Shown here piece by piece: positions 1 through 8,004 of a stretch of 44,262 nt of DNA (position 1 is the stretch's first letter; the number at the start of each line of letters is the position of its first letter). The notes beneath the pieces were generated by a model, which saw only the letters and a program-made list of their open reading frames with translations, made no database searches and was not told the origin of the DNA. Origin of the DNA: a virus; the IMG/VR virus record IMGVR_UViG_3300033144_003771, positions 1 to 44,262 of that record. One strand, given 5' to 3'. Both the position numbers and the translations under genes were made by a program.

Positions 1-434
1 AAAAGATACCCACAAAAGAAACTACTACAAAAGAAACTATTACAAAAGAAAAAGAACTATATGTCGAGCAACCCCAAAAAAATCAAATTCCATACAAAAA
101 AATCATCTCATATCTAAATCAAAAAACTGATAAAAATTTCCTACACACATCTAAAGAAACTCAAAATAAGATTAAAGCAAGATGGAATCAGGGATTTCGA
201 TTGGATGATTTTAAATATGTGATTGATGTTAAATCCCAAAAATGGCTTACAGACCCCAAAATGATAGATTTTCTCAGGCCGCAGACGCTTTTTGGTATAA
301 AATTTGAGAGTTATCTGAACGAAAAGGCACATCCCCTACGTGGCAGGGTATCTGATAAGACCATACAGTCTATTGAAGCGTTAAACGCGTGGGAGCAGGA
401 GGAAATTGAAAATGAAAAACAAATCAGCGTTTAA
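1..434 (+). CDS. phage replication protein, C-terminal part (Phg_2220_C domain), 5' truncated by window edge
   Basis: The frame is open from base 3 with no start, so the gene begins outside the window. About 143 residues are visible. A Thr/Lys/Glu-rich linker with repeated TKET units (codons from base 12 to about 57) is followed by a conserved C-terminal domain: IISYLNQKT, KAR..QGF.LDDFKYVID, KWLTDPKM, FLRPQTLFG.KFESYLN. This is the pattern of the Phg_2220_C domain found at the C-terminus of phage replisome-organiser or primosome-like proteins, so a role in phage DNA replication initiation is inferred. The N-terminal DNA-binding part is not visible. The stop at 432-434 lies inside the start of the next gene, as expected for a co-translated early operon. 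Confidence 0.8.
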   Translation, partial: KIPTKETTTKETITKEKELYVEQPQKNQIPYKKIISYLNQKTDKNFLHTSKETQNKIKARWNQGFRLDDFKYVIDVKSQKWLTDPKMIDFLRPQTLFGIKFESYLNEKAHPLRGRVSDKTIQSIEALNAWEQEEIENEKQISV

Positions 435-972
435 AAACTTTATGGCGGGTATAGGAGAGATGTTTGATAAACAGATAACCCCGATTCTCAGTAAAATTTA
501 CTGGAAAGCCCTTGAACCATTCACAAACGATCAATGTCAAAAAGCTTTTAATGAGATTATTTTATCCTCACGTTTTTTCCCAAAACCGGTTGATATTATT
601 GAAGCTATTCAGGGCAGGCAGGAAAATCAATCTATTTTAGCCTGGATTAAGGTGATCAGGGCGATCAGAAATGTAGGTGCCTATCAGAGCGTCAAGTTTG
701 ACGATCCGATTATTCACTCTGTGATTGAGGTAATGGGTGGATGGCCTGCTTTATGCTCTGGTAGTGCTGATGACGAAAAATGGAAACAAAAAGAATTTGA
801 ACGATTATATTGCACGATGTCGAATTTGGAAAATCATGTGAAATATTTACCGGGGATAGTAGAGCGAGAAAATAGTGTGAACGGAAAAATTGAATACACA
901 CCGGAGCCGCCGGTTTTAATCGGGGAATTTAAAAAACCTTTACGGCTACTAAAGAAGGCAGGTGAAAGATGA
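412..972 (+). CDS. DUF6475-like phage protein
   Basis: A 186-residue protein whose first ~75 residues match the DUF6475 pattern seen in phage replication modules: FKNFMAGIGEMFDK, YWKALEPFTNDQCQKAF, and SSRFFPKPVDIIEAI. The function of the family is not established; its position next to replication genes suggests a helicase-loader or primosome-associated role (inference). An in-frame TTG lies at 406, but AGGAGG at 397-402 is 9 nt before ATG 412 and only 3 nt before the TTG, so ATG 412 is preferred. It overlaps the upstream replication gene by 23 nt, and its stop overlaps the next start in ATGA. Confidence 0.75.
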   Translation: MKNKSAFKNFMAGIGEMFDKQITPILSKIYWKALEPFTNDQCQKAFNEIILSSRFFPKPVDIIEAIQGRQENQSILAWIKVIRAIRNVGAYQSVKFDDPIIHSVIEVMGGWPALCSGSADDEKWKQKEFERLYCTMSNLENHVKYLPGIVERENSVNGKIEYTPEPPVLIGEFKKPLRLLKKAGER

Positions 973-1070
973 CCGGATTTTTCATAGGAATGGCAATAGG
1001 TTTAATTACAGGCATAACAATAACAGGCTGGCTGATTATTATTAAGCACGATCATAAGGAAATAGAATGA
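969..1070 (+). CDS. 33-residue single-pass membrane protein
   Basis: A short ORF coupled on both sides: its ATG overlaps the previous stop (ATGA at 969-972) and its TGA overlaps the next ATG (1067-1070). The product begins MTGFFIGMAIGLITG and consists almost entirely of one hydrophobic segment of about 22 residues, followed by a short charged tail (KHDHKEIE). Gly residues spaced every 4 to 7 positions suggest helix packing. Such mini membrane proteins are common in phage early operons and have no assigned function. The tight coupling is the main support. Confidence 0.6.
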   Translation: MTGFFIGMAIGLITGITITGWLIIIKHDHKEIE

Positions 1071-1456
1071 AAAAGCTGAAACTAAAACCACCACCCTGCC
1101 CGAGTGAATATGTAGAACAGGCAGCTATTTTCAGTAGAGCTCAAGTTTATTGTAAAAAATATCCGGAATTAAAATTCCTTAATGGGTCGCTCAATGGTGT
1201 ACGTCTGACGATAGGCCAAGCTGTGAAATGTAAAAAGATTGGGATGCGGAAAGGCTACCCGGATATATTTCTGCCTGTTCGGCGCGGACTATGCAGCGGT
1301 TTGTTTATCGAACTCAAGCGGGTGAGAGGGGGCCAGATCAGCAAGGAGCAGCGAGCGTGGCGGAAGTTTCTCATCAGCCAGGGCTATCAGCATTATTTTT
1401 GTAAAGGCGCTGATGAGGCGTGGAGGGTTATTCTGGAGTATTTATGTTATGCCTGA
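1067..1456 (+). CDS. VRR-NUC domain nuclease
   Basis: A 129-residue protein that is essentially a single VRR-NUC (PD-(D/E)XK superfamily) nuclease domain. Visible motifs: an N-terminal E for the first helix (SEYVEQAAIF), GMRKGYPDIFLPV with the catalytic D, GLFIELKR with the E.K pair, and the following SKEQRAW...L..QGY helix and strand typical of the family. Phage VRR-NUC proteins are thought to cut branched or recombination intermediates. The operon places it with replication functions. The start is fixed by the 4-nt overlap with the upstream mini-gene, and its end overlaps the next ATG. Confidence 0.88.
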   Translation: MKKLKLKPPPCPSEYVEQAAIFSRAQVYCKKYPELKFLNGSLNGVRLTIGQAVKCKKIGMRKGYPDIFLPVRRGLCSGLFIELKRVRGGQISKEQRAWRKFLISQGYQHYFCKGADEAWRVILEYLCYA

Positions 1457-1661
1457 ACGAATCGAAGGATTAAAAAATATAGCAGCATTCTTTGGCTGGT
1501 CTTTGACGAAAATAAAGCGCCGGAAGAAAGAAATGTTGAAATCCGGCGCTGTTTATTATGATTTTGTCGGACGCCCGCCACGCAAGACCTGCTGTGCGTT
1601 TACGTCACAATTAATATCCTACCAGGTAAAAAAATCCAAAAAAAATGACGGCAATCTATAA
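1449..1661 (+). CDS. small putative DNA-binding (helix-turn-helix-like) protein
   Basis: A 70-residue protein beginning MPERIEGLKNIAAFFG. The segment EGLKNIAAFFGWSLTKIKRRKKEMLKSG looks like a winged-helix or HTH module (INAAFFG...S..TIKRRKKEM pattern), and it is followed by a basic tail. ATG 1449 is preferred over upstream in-frame codons because GGAG (1435-1438) is 10 nt upstream and the overlap with the VRR-NUC stop fits the coupling used in this operon. It is the last gene before the terminator at 1706-1779. It could be a transcriptional regulator or a DNA-binding accessory to the nuclease; neither is shown. Confidence 0.6.
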   Translation: MPERIEGLKNIAAFFGWSLTKIKRRKKEMLKSGAVYYDFVGRPPRKTCCAFTSQLISYQVKKSKKNDGNL

Positions 1662-1705
1662 TTGGATATTGACAGTTATCATGGGGTATGATAAACCAAA
1701 ATATC

Positions 1706-1779
1706 CCCGTTCCCGGATTCCATTAAAACAAGGATTGAAACGAAATTTTTTAACAAAATTTTTTCGTTCCGGGAACGGG
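1706..1779. terminator. bidirectional terminator between convergent genes
   Basis: A 12-bp perfect inverted repeat, CCCGTTCCCGGA (1706-1717) and TCCGGGAACGGG (1768-1779), encloses a second A/T-rich inverted repeat (AACGAAA/TTTCGTT). The right arm is followed by TTTT. It lies exactly between the plus-strand operon ending at 1661 and the minus-strand gene ending at 1793, so it can terminate both. Confidence 0.7.
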
Positions 1780-1792
1780 TTTTCTGGTCTGT

Positions 1793-2242
1793 CTAACCGT
1801 TTAATTTTTTCAAAATGTTGTCGATAATATCTATACTATCCCGGTAGTTTTCATTCCTTTTCTTGATCGCGTCGAGAAAGAAAGATAACGCGTATGGAAG
1901 GTGGGAGCCGAATGCCCGGATGGATTGCATTGACGGATAATATAGTTCTTCCCACTCCCAACCGTTGGCTTCGTTGTATTCTCCGATTTGCAATTCAACA
2001 TATGCATCATTCTGAAAAATCAAGGCTAATCGAACTTTATAGGATATTTCATATCCGTTTCCGTTATCCTCCGTCCATGATCTCAGTTTGTACGACATTT
2101 GCGTTTCGCTCATATCCGGGATTTCTTTCAATTCATCATTGAGCTTTTTTATAATCTCATTGTATGACTTTTTCAACCAAGTTCGCTTGTACTCGAGCTT
2201 TTTTCCTTCCTGAATTATCAGGTCCAATACTTTCTTTTCCAT
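1793..2242 (-). CDS. hypothetical protein (149 aa)
   Basis: Not recognised. The protein starts MEKKVLDLIIQEGKKLE and is Lys/Glu-rich and helical at the N-terminus. It has a central aromatic, beta-like part (YKVRLALIFQNDAYVELQIG) and a helical C-terminus. ATG 2242 is chosen because AAAGGAGA lies just upstream on the minus strand; a longer reading frame extends to 2341 without another credible ribosome binding site. It follows the ribbon-helix-helix gene on the same strand, separated by the structured element at 2288-2348. Its opposite orientation to all neighbours suggests a lysogeny or host-interaction (moron) function, which is inference. Confidence 0.6.
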   Translation of the reverse strand: MEKKVLDLIIQEGKKLEYKRTWLKKSYNEIIKKLNDELKEIPDMSETQMSYKLRSWTEDNGNGYEISYKVRLALIFQNDAYVELQIGEYNEANGWEWEELYYPSMQSIRAFGSHLPYALSFFLDAIKKRNENYRDSIDIIDNILKKLNG

Positions 2243-2287
2243 GATTTTCTCCTTTCGGTCTTGTTCGTTATGTGTTATTGTTTTTCG

Positions 2288-2348
2288 GGCTCCGGTCGGG
2301 ATGTGGCAACATCCCAGGGCTATTTTCTCCGGCCCGGTCACCGGAGCC
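2288..2348 (-). other. structured RNA element between two minus-strand genes
   Basis: A perfect 9-bp outer stem (GGCTCCGGT at 2288-2296, ACCGGAGCC at 2340-2348) encloses a 7-bp hairpin with a 4-nt loop (GGGATGT/ACATCCC at 2298-2315) and an alternative hairpin CTCCGG/CCGGAG. It starts at the stop codon of the upstream gene and has no T-run on either strand. It is therefore more likely an mRNA processing or translation-control structure than a terminator. Confidence 0.45.
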
Positions 2349-2593
2349 TATACCTTCCTGATCTTGATCCAGCGCCCTTCGGCGTGAAACTGCAGCATGG
2401 TATCCAAGCCGATGAAAAGATTGTCAAAATGGGCAGTATTGACTCCATCTGATATCTCATACATCTGATCCGATCCAAACTGATCCATGAATCCAAGAAT
2501 CGCAGAGCGCATGTCAATATCGTTTTCAGCGCAGGCAACCTTGAATTTGCGAAAAATCTCCGGGTCAATATTCTTGATCGTCGTTGATTTCAT
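2348..2593 (-). CDS. ribbon-helix-helix-like protein (CopG/Arc type)
   Basis: An 81-residue protein starting MKSTTIKNIDPEIFRKFK. The N-terminal 45 residues fit a ribbon-helix-helix fold: a short strand (STTIKNI), then D.EIFRKFKVACAENDIDM as helix A, then RSAILGFMDQFG as helix B. Such proteins are repressors or antitoxins that bind DNA as dimers. AAGGGGGTG lies about 15 nt upstream of ATG 2593. A GTG start at 2611 would sit inside that Shine-Dalgarno, so the ATG is preferred. The C-terminal half (AHFDNLFIGLDTML) is not recognised. The 280-bp A/T-rich stretch upstream could hold its operator. No toxin is evident; the 149-aa gene downstream is the only candidate partner. Confidence 0.6.
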   Translation of the reverse strand: MKSTTIKNIDPEIFRKFKVACAENDIDMRSAILGFMDQFGSDQMYEISDGVNTAHFDNLFIGLDTMLQFHAEGRWIKIRKV

Positions 2594-2873
2594 TGATTTG
2601 ATTTTTTTCACCCCCTTTCGATATCATGATTGTTAATATTGATAATATATATAATATAGATTGTCAAGCATTATTTTTAAAGAATATCAAGAAAAAGATT
2701 AAATAATAGATAACCCATTAAAATAATGAAAGATAAAAACTATGAAAAAAAATAAATGAAAAAAATAAAAAAGATGAAAAAAGCCCTTTCTGATGGCCCT
2801 TTCTGATGGCCCTTTCTGATGGCCCTTTCTGATGGCCCTTTGACAGACTTTTTTTTCAATTATATTACGAGAT
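2594..2873. promoter_or_regulatory. A/T-rich intergenic region between divergent genes
   Basis: A 280-bp gap between the minus-strand RHH gene and plus-strand terS. Bases 2640-2780 are very A/T-rich (runs such as ATAATATATATAATATAG), as expected for promoters. No clean -35/-10 pair can be fixed for the minus strand. On the plus strand TTGACA at 2839-2844 sits next to the 13-bp repeats, with only a poor -10 (TATTAC, 16-nt spacing). Confidence 0.35.
2784..2841 (+). repeat. four tandem 13-bp repeats upstream of terS, candidate packaging site
   Basis: CCCTTTCTGATGG occurs four times head to tail (2784-2796, 2797-2809, 2810-2822, 2823-2835) plus a partial CCCTTT. The array ends 32 bp before terS. 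Small terminase subunits commonly bind repeated sites next to or inside terS, so this is a candidate pac/cos-type recognition site (inference). Confidence 0.6.
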
Positions 2874-3473
2874 ATGGCGAAGCGTGTCTCAAAAAAGAAA
2901 AAAGGTCTTACCCCGAAACAAGCGCTGTTTGTGAAAGAGTATATTGTTGATTTTAATGCGACACGGGCAGCCAAAGCCGCAGGATATTCCCCCAAAACAG
3001 CATTCACAATCGGTGTTGAAAACCTTAAAAAACCATTAATTCAAGCACTTCTGGCTAAAGAGATAAAAAAACGGGCAGATAGGATTGAAATCACACAGGA
3101 CAGAGTTCTTACAGAATACGCGAAACTGGCCTTTCTTGACCCCCGAAAATTCTACAAGAAAAATGGCGATTTAATCCCCATTCACGAACTTCCCGCCGAA
3201 GTAGCTGCTGCACTAACAGGTATGGATGTACAAACTATATTCACCAAAGACGGCGATATGATGGGCGATTTAAAAAAGATCAAGTTTGCCGACAAAAAAC
3301 CTGCTCTTGACAGTGTTGCAAAGCATTTAGGTATGTTTATCGAGAGGCACGAGCTTACAGGTAAGGACGGTATGGCGTTATTCCCTGATCTATCAGATGC
3401 GGATTTAGACGCCAGAATAGCAGCTATTTTAAATACTAAAGCTTCACAGGCGGCGGGCGACAATAGTGAATAG
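2874..3473 (+). CDS. terS: terminase small subunit
   Basis: A 199-residue protein of the Terminase_2 (pfam03592-like) small-subunit family. The basic N-terminus (MAKRVSKKKKGLTPKQ) leads into the diagnostic LTPKQALFVKEYIVDFNATRAAKAAGYS...A..IG.ENLKKP motif, a helix-turn-helix that binds the packaging site. A central region has RIEITQDRVLTEYAKLAFLDPRKFY...LIPIHELP, followed by DKKPALDSVAKHLGMF, both typical of the family. It recognises phage DNA and recruits the large subunit to start packaging. The gene overlaps terL by 8 nt. The tandem repeats directly upstream are the obvious candidate binding sites. Confidence 0.92.
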   Translation: MAKRVSKKKKGLTPKQALFVKEYIVDFNATRAAKAAGYSPKTAFTIGVENLKKPLIQALLAKEIKKRADRIEITQDRVLTEYAKLAFLDPRKFYKKNGDLIPIHELPAEVAAALTGMDVQTIFTKDGDMMGDLKKIKFADKKPALDSVAKHLGMFIERHELTGKDGMALFPDLSDADLDARIAAILNTKASQAAGDNSE

Positions 3474-5904
3474 ACAGCAAAAAATAGAACTCCTTAACCT
3501 GCTCAATGAAAGAGAGCGCAGATACAGGCGGACAAGAATACACCGCATGTATCCAGAGGCAGGGCCGCTCAGACGGGAGCTGTATATTCCACATTGTCAA
3601 TTTTTCGAGGCTGGCGCTAAATATCGAGAGCGAGCAATAATAAGCGCCAACAGGGTAGGCAAGACCGAGGGCGTCGGTGGATATGAGCTTACACTCCATC
3701 TGACCGGTGATTATCCTGGCTGGTGGGCAGGGAAAAGATTCACAAAACCTATCAAGGCATGGGCGGCAGGTGACACATCGCAGACCGTCCGAGATATTAT
3801 TCAGACGAAACTGCTCGGACCTCCTGGAGAATACGGTATTGGTCTTATTCCAGGCGACTTAATAGTCAACACAAAAAATAAAGCAGGCAGCGTACCAGAT
3901 ACAGTCGAGTCAATAGCCGTCAAGCATGTGTCCGGCGGAACATCACATCTCGGCTTAAAGTGTCACCCAGCAGGAGAACGAATTTTAACTAAGGCTGGAG
4001 CATGGGCAAACATTGAAGAGATTAAAATAGGAGATGGGGTTGTTTTAGCCGATGGGAAGATTGGTATAGTAACGCAAACACATTCCTATGCTGATGCTGA
4101 TGTGATTGAGATACAAGCGGAAGGTGGCAGGTTGCGAGTTACGCCTAACCACAAAGTGTTTAGAGGAGATGGACGAGTTGTGGATGCGGGTGATTTACAA
4201 ATTGGAGATATTCTATCCCTTACGCCTTCATTAGGCATAGAGAAAACTGGCATAGTAGACAACAACAAGGAAGACTGGCTGATAATTATGACTGCCGTTA
4301 TGATTGGGGATGGATGCACCAGGGGTAAAACTCCGTTCTTTACATGTAACGACCCTGAGCAAGTTGATGAATTAAGAAAATGTCTGCCAGATGATTTAAC
4401 CATTGAACGAATGCGCAATACTATTACATATAAAATTTCAAGCAATACCCCCAATCACAACAAATTGACAAAAAGCCTTAGAAGGGATGGATTGTGGAAC
4501 AAACTGTCTAAACATAAATATATTCCTGACTGGGTATTTGGATTATCGGCAAAGCAAAAAAAGACATTTCTTTTTTGGTTGTGGTCGTGTGATGGCACAA
4601 TTAACAACAAAAGGGCTTCATATACGTCTGCTTCATATAGGCTGGCGGAGGATGTGGTATTATTATTACGTAGTGTAAATATTTATGCAAATATACGAAG
4701 CCGTAAGGTCAAACTCAACGGGAAACATTTTAATAGCCATACGATAAACTTGCATGGTGAAAATCGAGTGCTGTTTACAGAAATAGGTAAATTTAACAGA
4801 GACTGCACGTGCAACATAAAACCTCGTCCTAAATATAAGATAGGAGAGATATTCCAAATAACCAAAATCGGAAAACACAATGTATTTGGGATAGGTGTAG
4901 AAGGTTGCCATGAATATATTTCCGGTGGATTTAGAGTAGGTAATTCGTACGACCAGAAAAGAAAATCGTTTCAGGGAACAGAGCAGGATGTAATTTGGTT
5001 AGATGAAGAGTGTGATCTGGGTATTTATGCCGAATGCTTGCTCCGCACAATGACTACTAATGGGCTGGTAATGTGTACGTTTACGCCGTTGTTAGGGCTC
5101 TCCGAAACAGTTTTATCGTTTATGCCGGGCGGAAAAATTCCTGAAGATTTTTCTAAAACCGGCAAATATGTTGTTAATGCCACATGGGATGACGCCCCTC
5201 ACCTGACCGAGCAGCAAAAAACAGAATTACTTACTTCAATACCCCCATATCAACGAGACGCACGCTCCAAAGGTATCCCGCAGTTAGGCGCTGGTGCCAT
5301 CTATCCAATCGCAGAAGACGATATTACCATTGAACCGTTTGAAATACCTCCGTCGTGGCCAAAATGCTATGCCTTAGATGTTGGATGGAACCGGACAGCG
5401 GCCCTGTGGGGAGCATGGGATCAGCAATCAGATGTGGTTTATCTGTTTTCAGAACATTACAGAGGAGAAGCAGAACCAATAATTCATGCCGAAGGGATTA
5501 AGGCCAGAGGGGAGTGGATTCCAGGTGTTATTGATCCGGCTGCACGGGGGCGGAGTCAGAAGGACGGAACACGATTAGTCGATGAATACATTGCATTAGG
5601 ACTGCACCTTAGCTACGCAGACAATTCGGTTGAATCCGGATTGTTAAATGTATGGCAAAGGTTTTCGACAGGCAAGCTCAAGGTTTTTAATTCACTGCGC
5701 AATTTTTTAGCGGAATATCGAATTTACCGGAGAGACGAAAAAGGTAAGATCGTTAAAGAAAATGATCACTTAATGGATGACGTTAGGTATCTTTGTATGA
5801 GCGGACTGAGTATATCAACCACAGCACCGCCGGAAAATTATCAGATTTGGGATTCCGACAGGCAATCCCAGACCGACACCGTGGACAATGTGACAGGGTA
5901 TTAA
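3466..5904 (+). CDS. terL: terminase large subunit, interrupted by an in-frame intein
   Basis: An 812-residue precursor; without the intein the protein is 484 residues, normal for a large terminase. ATPase motifs: Walker A SANRVGKT (residues 60-67) and Walker B DVIWLDEE (508-515). The nuclease domain has an RNase H-like acidic set: D638 in YALDVGWN, D690 in GVIDPAARG, D771/D772 in DHLMDDVRY. The protein translocates DNA into the prohead and cuts the concatemer. Residues 166-493 are an intein inserted at the conserved SHLGLK/SYDQ site between the Walker motifs, so splicing is needed for function. The start is GTG 3466, overlapping terS by 8 nt; no strong Shine-Dalgarno is seen. Confidence 0.95.
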   Translation: MNRQQKIELLNLLNERERRYRRTRIHRMYPEAGPLRRELYIPHCQFFEAGAKYRERAIISANRVGKTEGVGGYELTLHLTGDYPGWWAGKRFTKPIKAWAAGDTSQTVRDIIQTKLLGPPGEYGIGLIPGDLIVNTKNKAGSVPDTVESIAVKHVSGGTSHLGLKCHPAGERILTKAGAWANIEEIKIGDGVVLADGKIGIVTQTHSYADADVIEIQAEGGRLRVTPNHKVFRGDGRVVDAGDLQIGDILSLTPSLGIEKTGIVDNNKEDWLIIMTAVMIGDGCTRGKTPFFTCNDPEQVDELRKCLPDDLTIERMRNTITYKISSNTPNHNKLTKSLRRDGLWNKLSKHKYIPDWVFGLSAKQKKTFLFWLWSCDGTINNKRASYTSASYRLAEDVVLLLRSVNIYANIRSRKVKLNGKHFNSHTINLHGENRVLFTEIGKFNRDCTCNIKPRPKYKIGEIFQITKIGKHNVFGIGVEGCHEYISGGFRVGNSYDQKRKSFQGTEQDVIWLDEECDLGIYAECLLRTMTTNGLVMCTFTPLLGLSETVLSFMPGGKIPEDFSKTGKYVVNATWDDAPHLTEQQKTELLTSIPPYQRDARSKGIPQLGAGAIYPIAEDDITIEPFEIPPSWPKCYALDVGWNRTAALWGAWDQQSDVVYLFSEHYRGEAEPIIHAEGIKARGEWIPGVIDPAARGRSQKDGTRLVDEYIALGLHLSYADNSVESGLLNVWQRFSTGKLKVFNSLRNFLAEYRIYRRDEKGKIVKENDHLMDDVRYLCMSGLSISTTAPPENYQIWDSDRQSQTDTVDNVTGY
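3961..4944 (+). other. TerL intein with LAGLIDADG homing endonuclease domain
   Basis: 328 residues, from C166 to N493 of the precursor, followed by Ser494 as the +1 nucleophile. Block A starts CHPAGERILTKAGAW; block B is LRVTPNHKVF with the TxxH motif (226-229). A LAGLIDADG endonuclease lies in the middle, with motif one TAVMIGDGC (around 275-283) and motif two FLFWLWSCDG (around 368-377). Block F is CHEYISGGF. The C-terminus is RVGN/S, so the penultimate His normal in block G is replaced by Gly. Such inteins can still splice, but slower Asn cyclisation is possible. Removing it rejoins SHLGLK to SYDQKRKSFQGT, the expected terminase sequence. Confidence 0.92.
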
Positions 5905-5907
5905 TTG

Positions 5908-8004
5908 ATGATGGAAAACGAGCTAATCAATAACGAGCAATATTTAGAGCCACAGCAACCGACACCAGAGCAAATAGTCGAACAGCAGGCTATTGAGCAG
6001 CAACAGGCGGAACAGGCTGCTGAAGAGCAGCAAATTTTGTCTATGTTTGACCAGCTCGAAGCACGCCATGCTATGACTAATATAGCCGAAGACCTTGAGC
6101 AGGACGTGATAGATACCATAGCGGCTAAAGTCGTTGACGACTACAATACTGATAAGGATTCCAGGGCGACATGGGAGAGATCGAACGCTGAAATTCTAAA
6201 ACTGGCAAAACTTGAGATTAAAAAGAAGACTTATGCCGGAGAGCAAGTTGCGAATGTAAAATATCCTATCATTACAAATGCCGCTATCCAGTTCGCTGCC
6301 AGGGCATACCCGGAAATAATTAAGGGCACGGATGTCGTCAAGCCTAAGATTATAGGCCAAGACCCTGACGGTAAGAAAGCAGAGCGAAGCAAACGAATCT
6401 GCGATCACATGTCATATCAACTCCTAAATGACATGCCGGATTGGGAGGACGGGGTTGACCAGTTGCTGTTTACTCTACCCGCTGTCGGGTGTGCGTTCAA
6501 AAAAACCTATTACAGCACTATTGAAAACCGCAATGTTTCCGAGATGGTTTTTGCCGATGACTTGGTAGTTCATTACTACGCTCAATCACTCGAAAAAGCC
6601 TCCAGGATTACACACGAAATCGAACTGACTCGAAATGAAATTGTTGAGAGAATCAGGAGTGGTGTTTATCTCGATTTTGACGTTGAGGAGCTTGGCCTTG
6701 CATCCGGTGAGGAACGTGAACAGGTCGATGAAGACACGCCGCATATATTCCTTGAGCAGCACAGGTGGTATGATCTCGACAAAGACGGCTATCAGGAGCC
6801 GTACATCATTACTGTCCACAAAGCCACCCAAAAATTAGTCAGGATATCCGCACGGTTTGAGCTTAAGGGAGTTGAGGCCAATGAAAAAGGCGAGATAATC
6901 AGGATAAAACCGACACATTATTTCACTCGTTTCCTTTTTATGCCGGCATTTGACGGCAGTTTTTACGGCATGGGGTTTGGTATTCTTCTACATTCTATCA
7001 ATTCAGCCTCTAACACAGCGCTCAATCAATTATTAGATGCGGGGACACTATCTAACCGGCAAAGCGGTTTTCTCGGCCGTGGTATTCAATTGGGCCGTGG
7101 CGCAAGCCTGAAATTTCAGTCCGGCGAGTGGAAGCCAGTGCAGACAACAGGCGATGATCTGCGAAAAAACATTGTGCCGTTGCCCACGAAAGAACCTTCT
7201 CCCACCTTATTCCAACTCTTAGGCTTGCTCGTTGACGTCGGCAAAGAGACATCTGGTATGACAGAAGTTTTATCAGGACAGAGTCCAGGTCCGAATGTGC
7301 CTGCGACAACAACGCTTGCCCTGATCGAGCAGGGTTTGCAGGTATATTCAGCAATTCACAAGCGGATTCACAGGTCGTTATATCGGGAGTTTCAAAAGAT
7401 CAGACGCCTTAACGTGCTGTATTTGTCAGATGAGGCATATGCTAACGTACTGGATAACCCGGAAGCAATCAGACATCAGGATTATGACAACTCTGATATG
7501 GACATTATCCCCGTGTCAGACCCAAACGCTACAACCAACATGCAACGCATCATGAAGGCCAAGGCGTTGCTTGAAATGAAAGGCCAAGGTCTGAATGACC
7601 AGGAAATTAATAAGCGATATCTCGAAGCGCTGCAAATCGAAAATATTGACGCTCTCATCCCGAAGGAAGACCAGCCGGATCCAATTTTAGAATTAGAAAT
7701 ACAGGCTAAGCAATCTGAGATTGAAAAAACAGTGGCAGAGATAAGGAAGACCGCTGCTGAAGCAGAGTTGGTGTTAGAGAAGATAGTGTCTGAGAGGGTT
7801 TTACAGGAAGTTAAGAAACTGGGAACGAATTTTGACGCTGAGAAGCTGAAACTGGAAAAAGCGAAGATCTTGGCGGCCATTGAAGACAGGGAAAGGCAAG
7901 CGAATATTAATAAAACCTCTGAGTTTAAGGGTAAGGCTGCTGAAACTAATGTGCAGGGGCCGTATACGGAAAGGGGGTTGGTGTCAAATAATGCGAATCC
8001 CTAA
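5908..8004 (+). CDS. portal protein (P22-like portal family)
   Basis: About 698 residues. The Glu/Gln-rich N-terminus (QQPTPEQIVEQQAIEQQQ) is a likely coiled coil. The portal core follows, with YPIITNAAIQFAARAYPEI, GVDQLLFTLPAVGCAFKK, and RWYDLDKDGYQEPYIITVHK, a stretch characteristic of P22-type portals. Further on come FYGMGFGILLHSINSASNTALNQLLDAG and SGMTEVLSGQSPGPNVPATTTLALIEQG. The C-terminus is a long helical barrel-like segment. It forms the dodecameric vertex ring where terminase docks and the tail attaches. Tandem starts exist (TTG 5905, ATG 5908, ATG 5911); ATG 5908 is 9 nt from AGGG. It directly follows terL and overlaps the next gene by 14 nt. Confidence 0.92.
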   Translation: MMENELINNEQYLEPQQPTPEQIVEQQAIEQQQAEQAAEEQQILSMFDQLEARHAMTNIAEDLEQDVIDTIAAKVVDDYNTDKDSRATWERSNAEILKLAKLEIKKKTYAGEQVANVKYPIITNAAIQFAARAYPEIIKGTDVVKPKIIGQDPDGKKAERSKRICDHMSYQLLNDMPDWEDGVDQLLFTLPAVGCAFKKTYYSTIENRNVSEMVFADDLVVHYYAQSLEKASRITHEIELTRNEIVERIRSGVYLDFDVEELGLASGEEREQVDEDTPHIFLEQHRWYDLDKDGYQEPYIITVHKATQKLVRISARFELKGVEANEKGEIIRIKPTHYFTRFLFMPAFDGSFYGMGFGILLHSINSASNTALNQLLDAGTLSNRQSGFLGRGIQLGRGASLKFQSGEWKPVQTTGDDLRKNIVPLPTKEPSPTLFQLLGLLVDVGKETSGMTEVLSGQSPGPNVPATTTLALIEQGLQVYSAIHKRIHRSLYREFQKIRRLNVLYLSDEAYANVLDNPEAIRHQDYDNSDMDIIPVSDPNATTNMQRIMKAKALLEMKGQGLNDQEINKRYLEALQIENIDALIPKEDQPDPILELEIQAKQSEIEKTVAEIRKTAAEAELVLEKIVSERVLQEVKKLGTNFDAEKLKLEKAKILAAIEDRERQANINKTSEFKGKAAETNVQGPYTERGLVSNNANP

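Noticed and set aside
1645-1827. 60-codon plus-strand ORF
   Set aside because: It runs through the inverted repeats of the terminator, has no protein-like composition, and has no proper ribosome binding site.
2784-2841. CRISPR array
   Set aside because: The 13-bp units are directly joined with no spacers and there are no cas genes.
4086-4911. Minus-strand ORFs inside the intein
   Set aside because: They are antisense shadows of a clearly coding intein/endonuclease frame, without ribosome binding sites.
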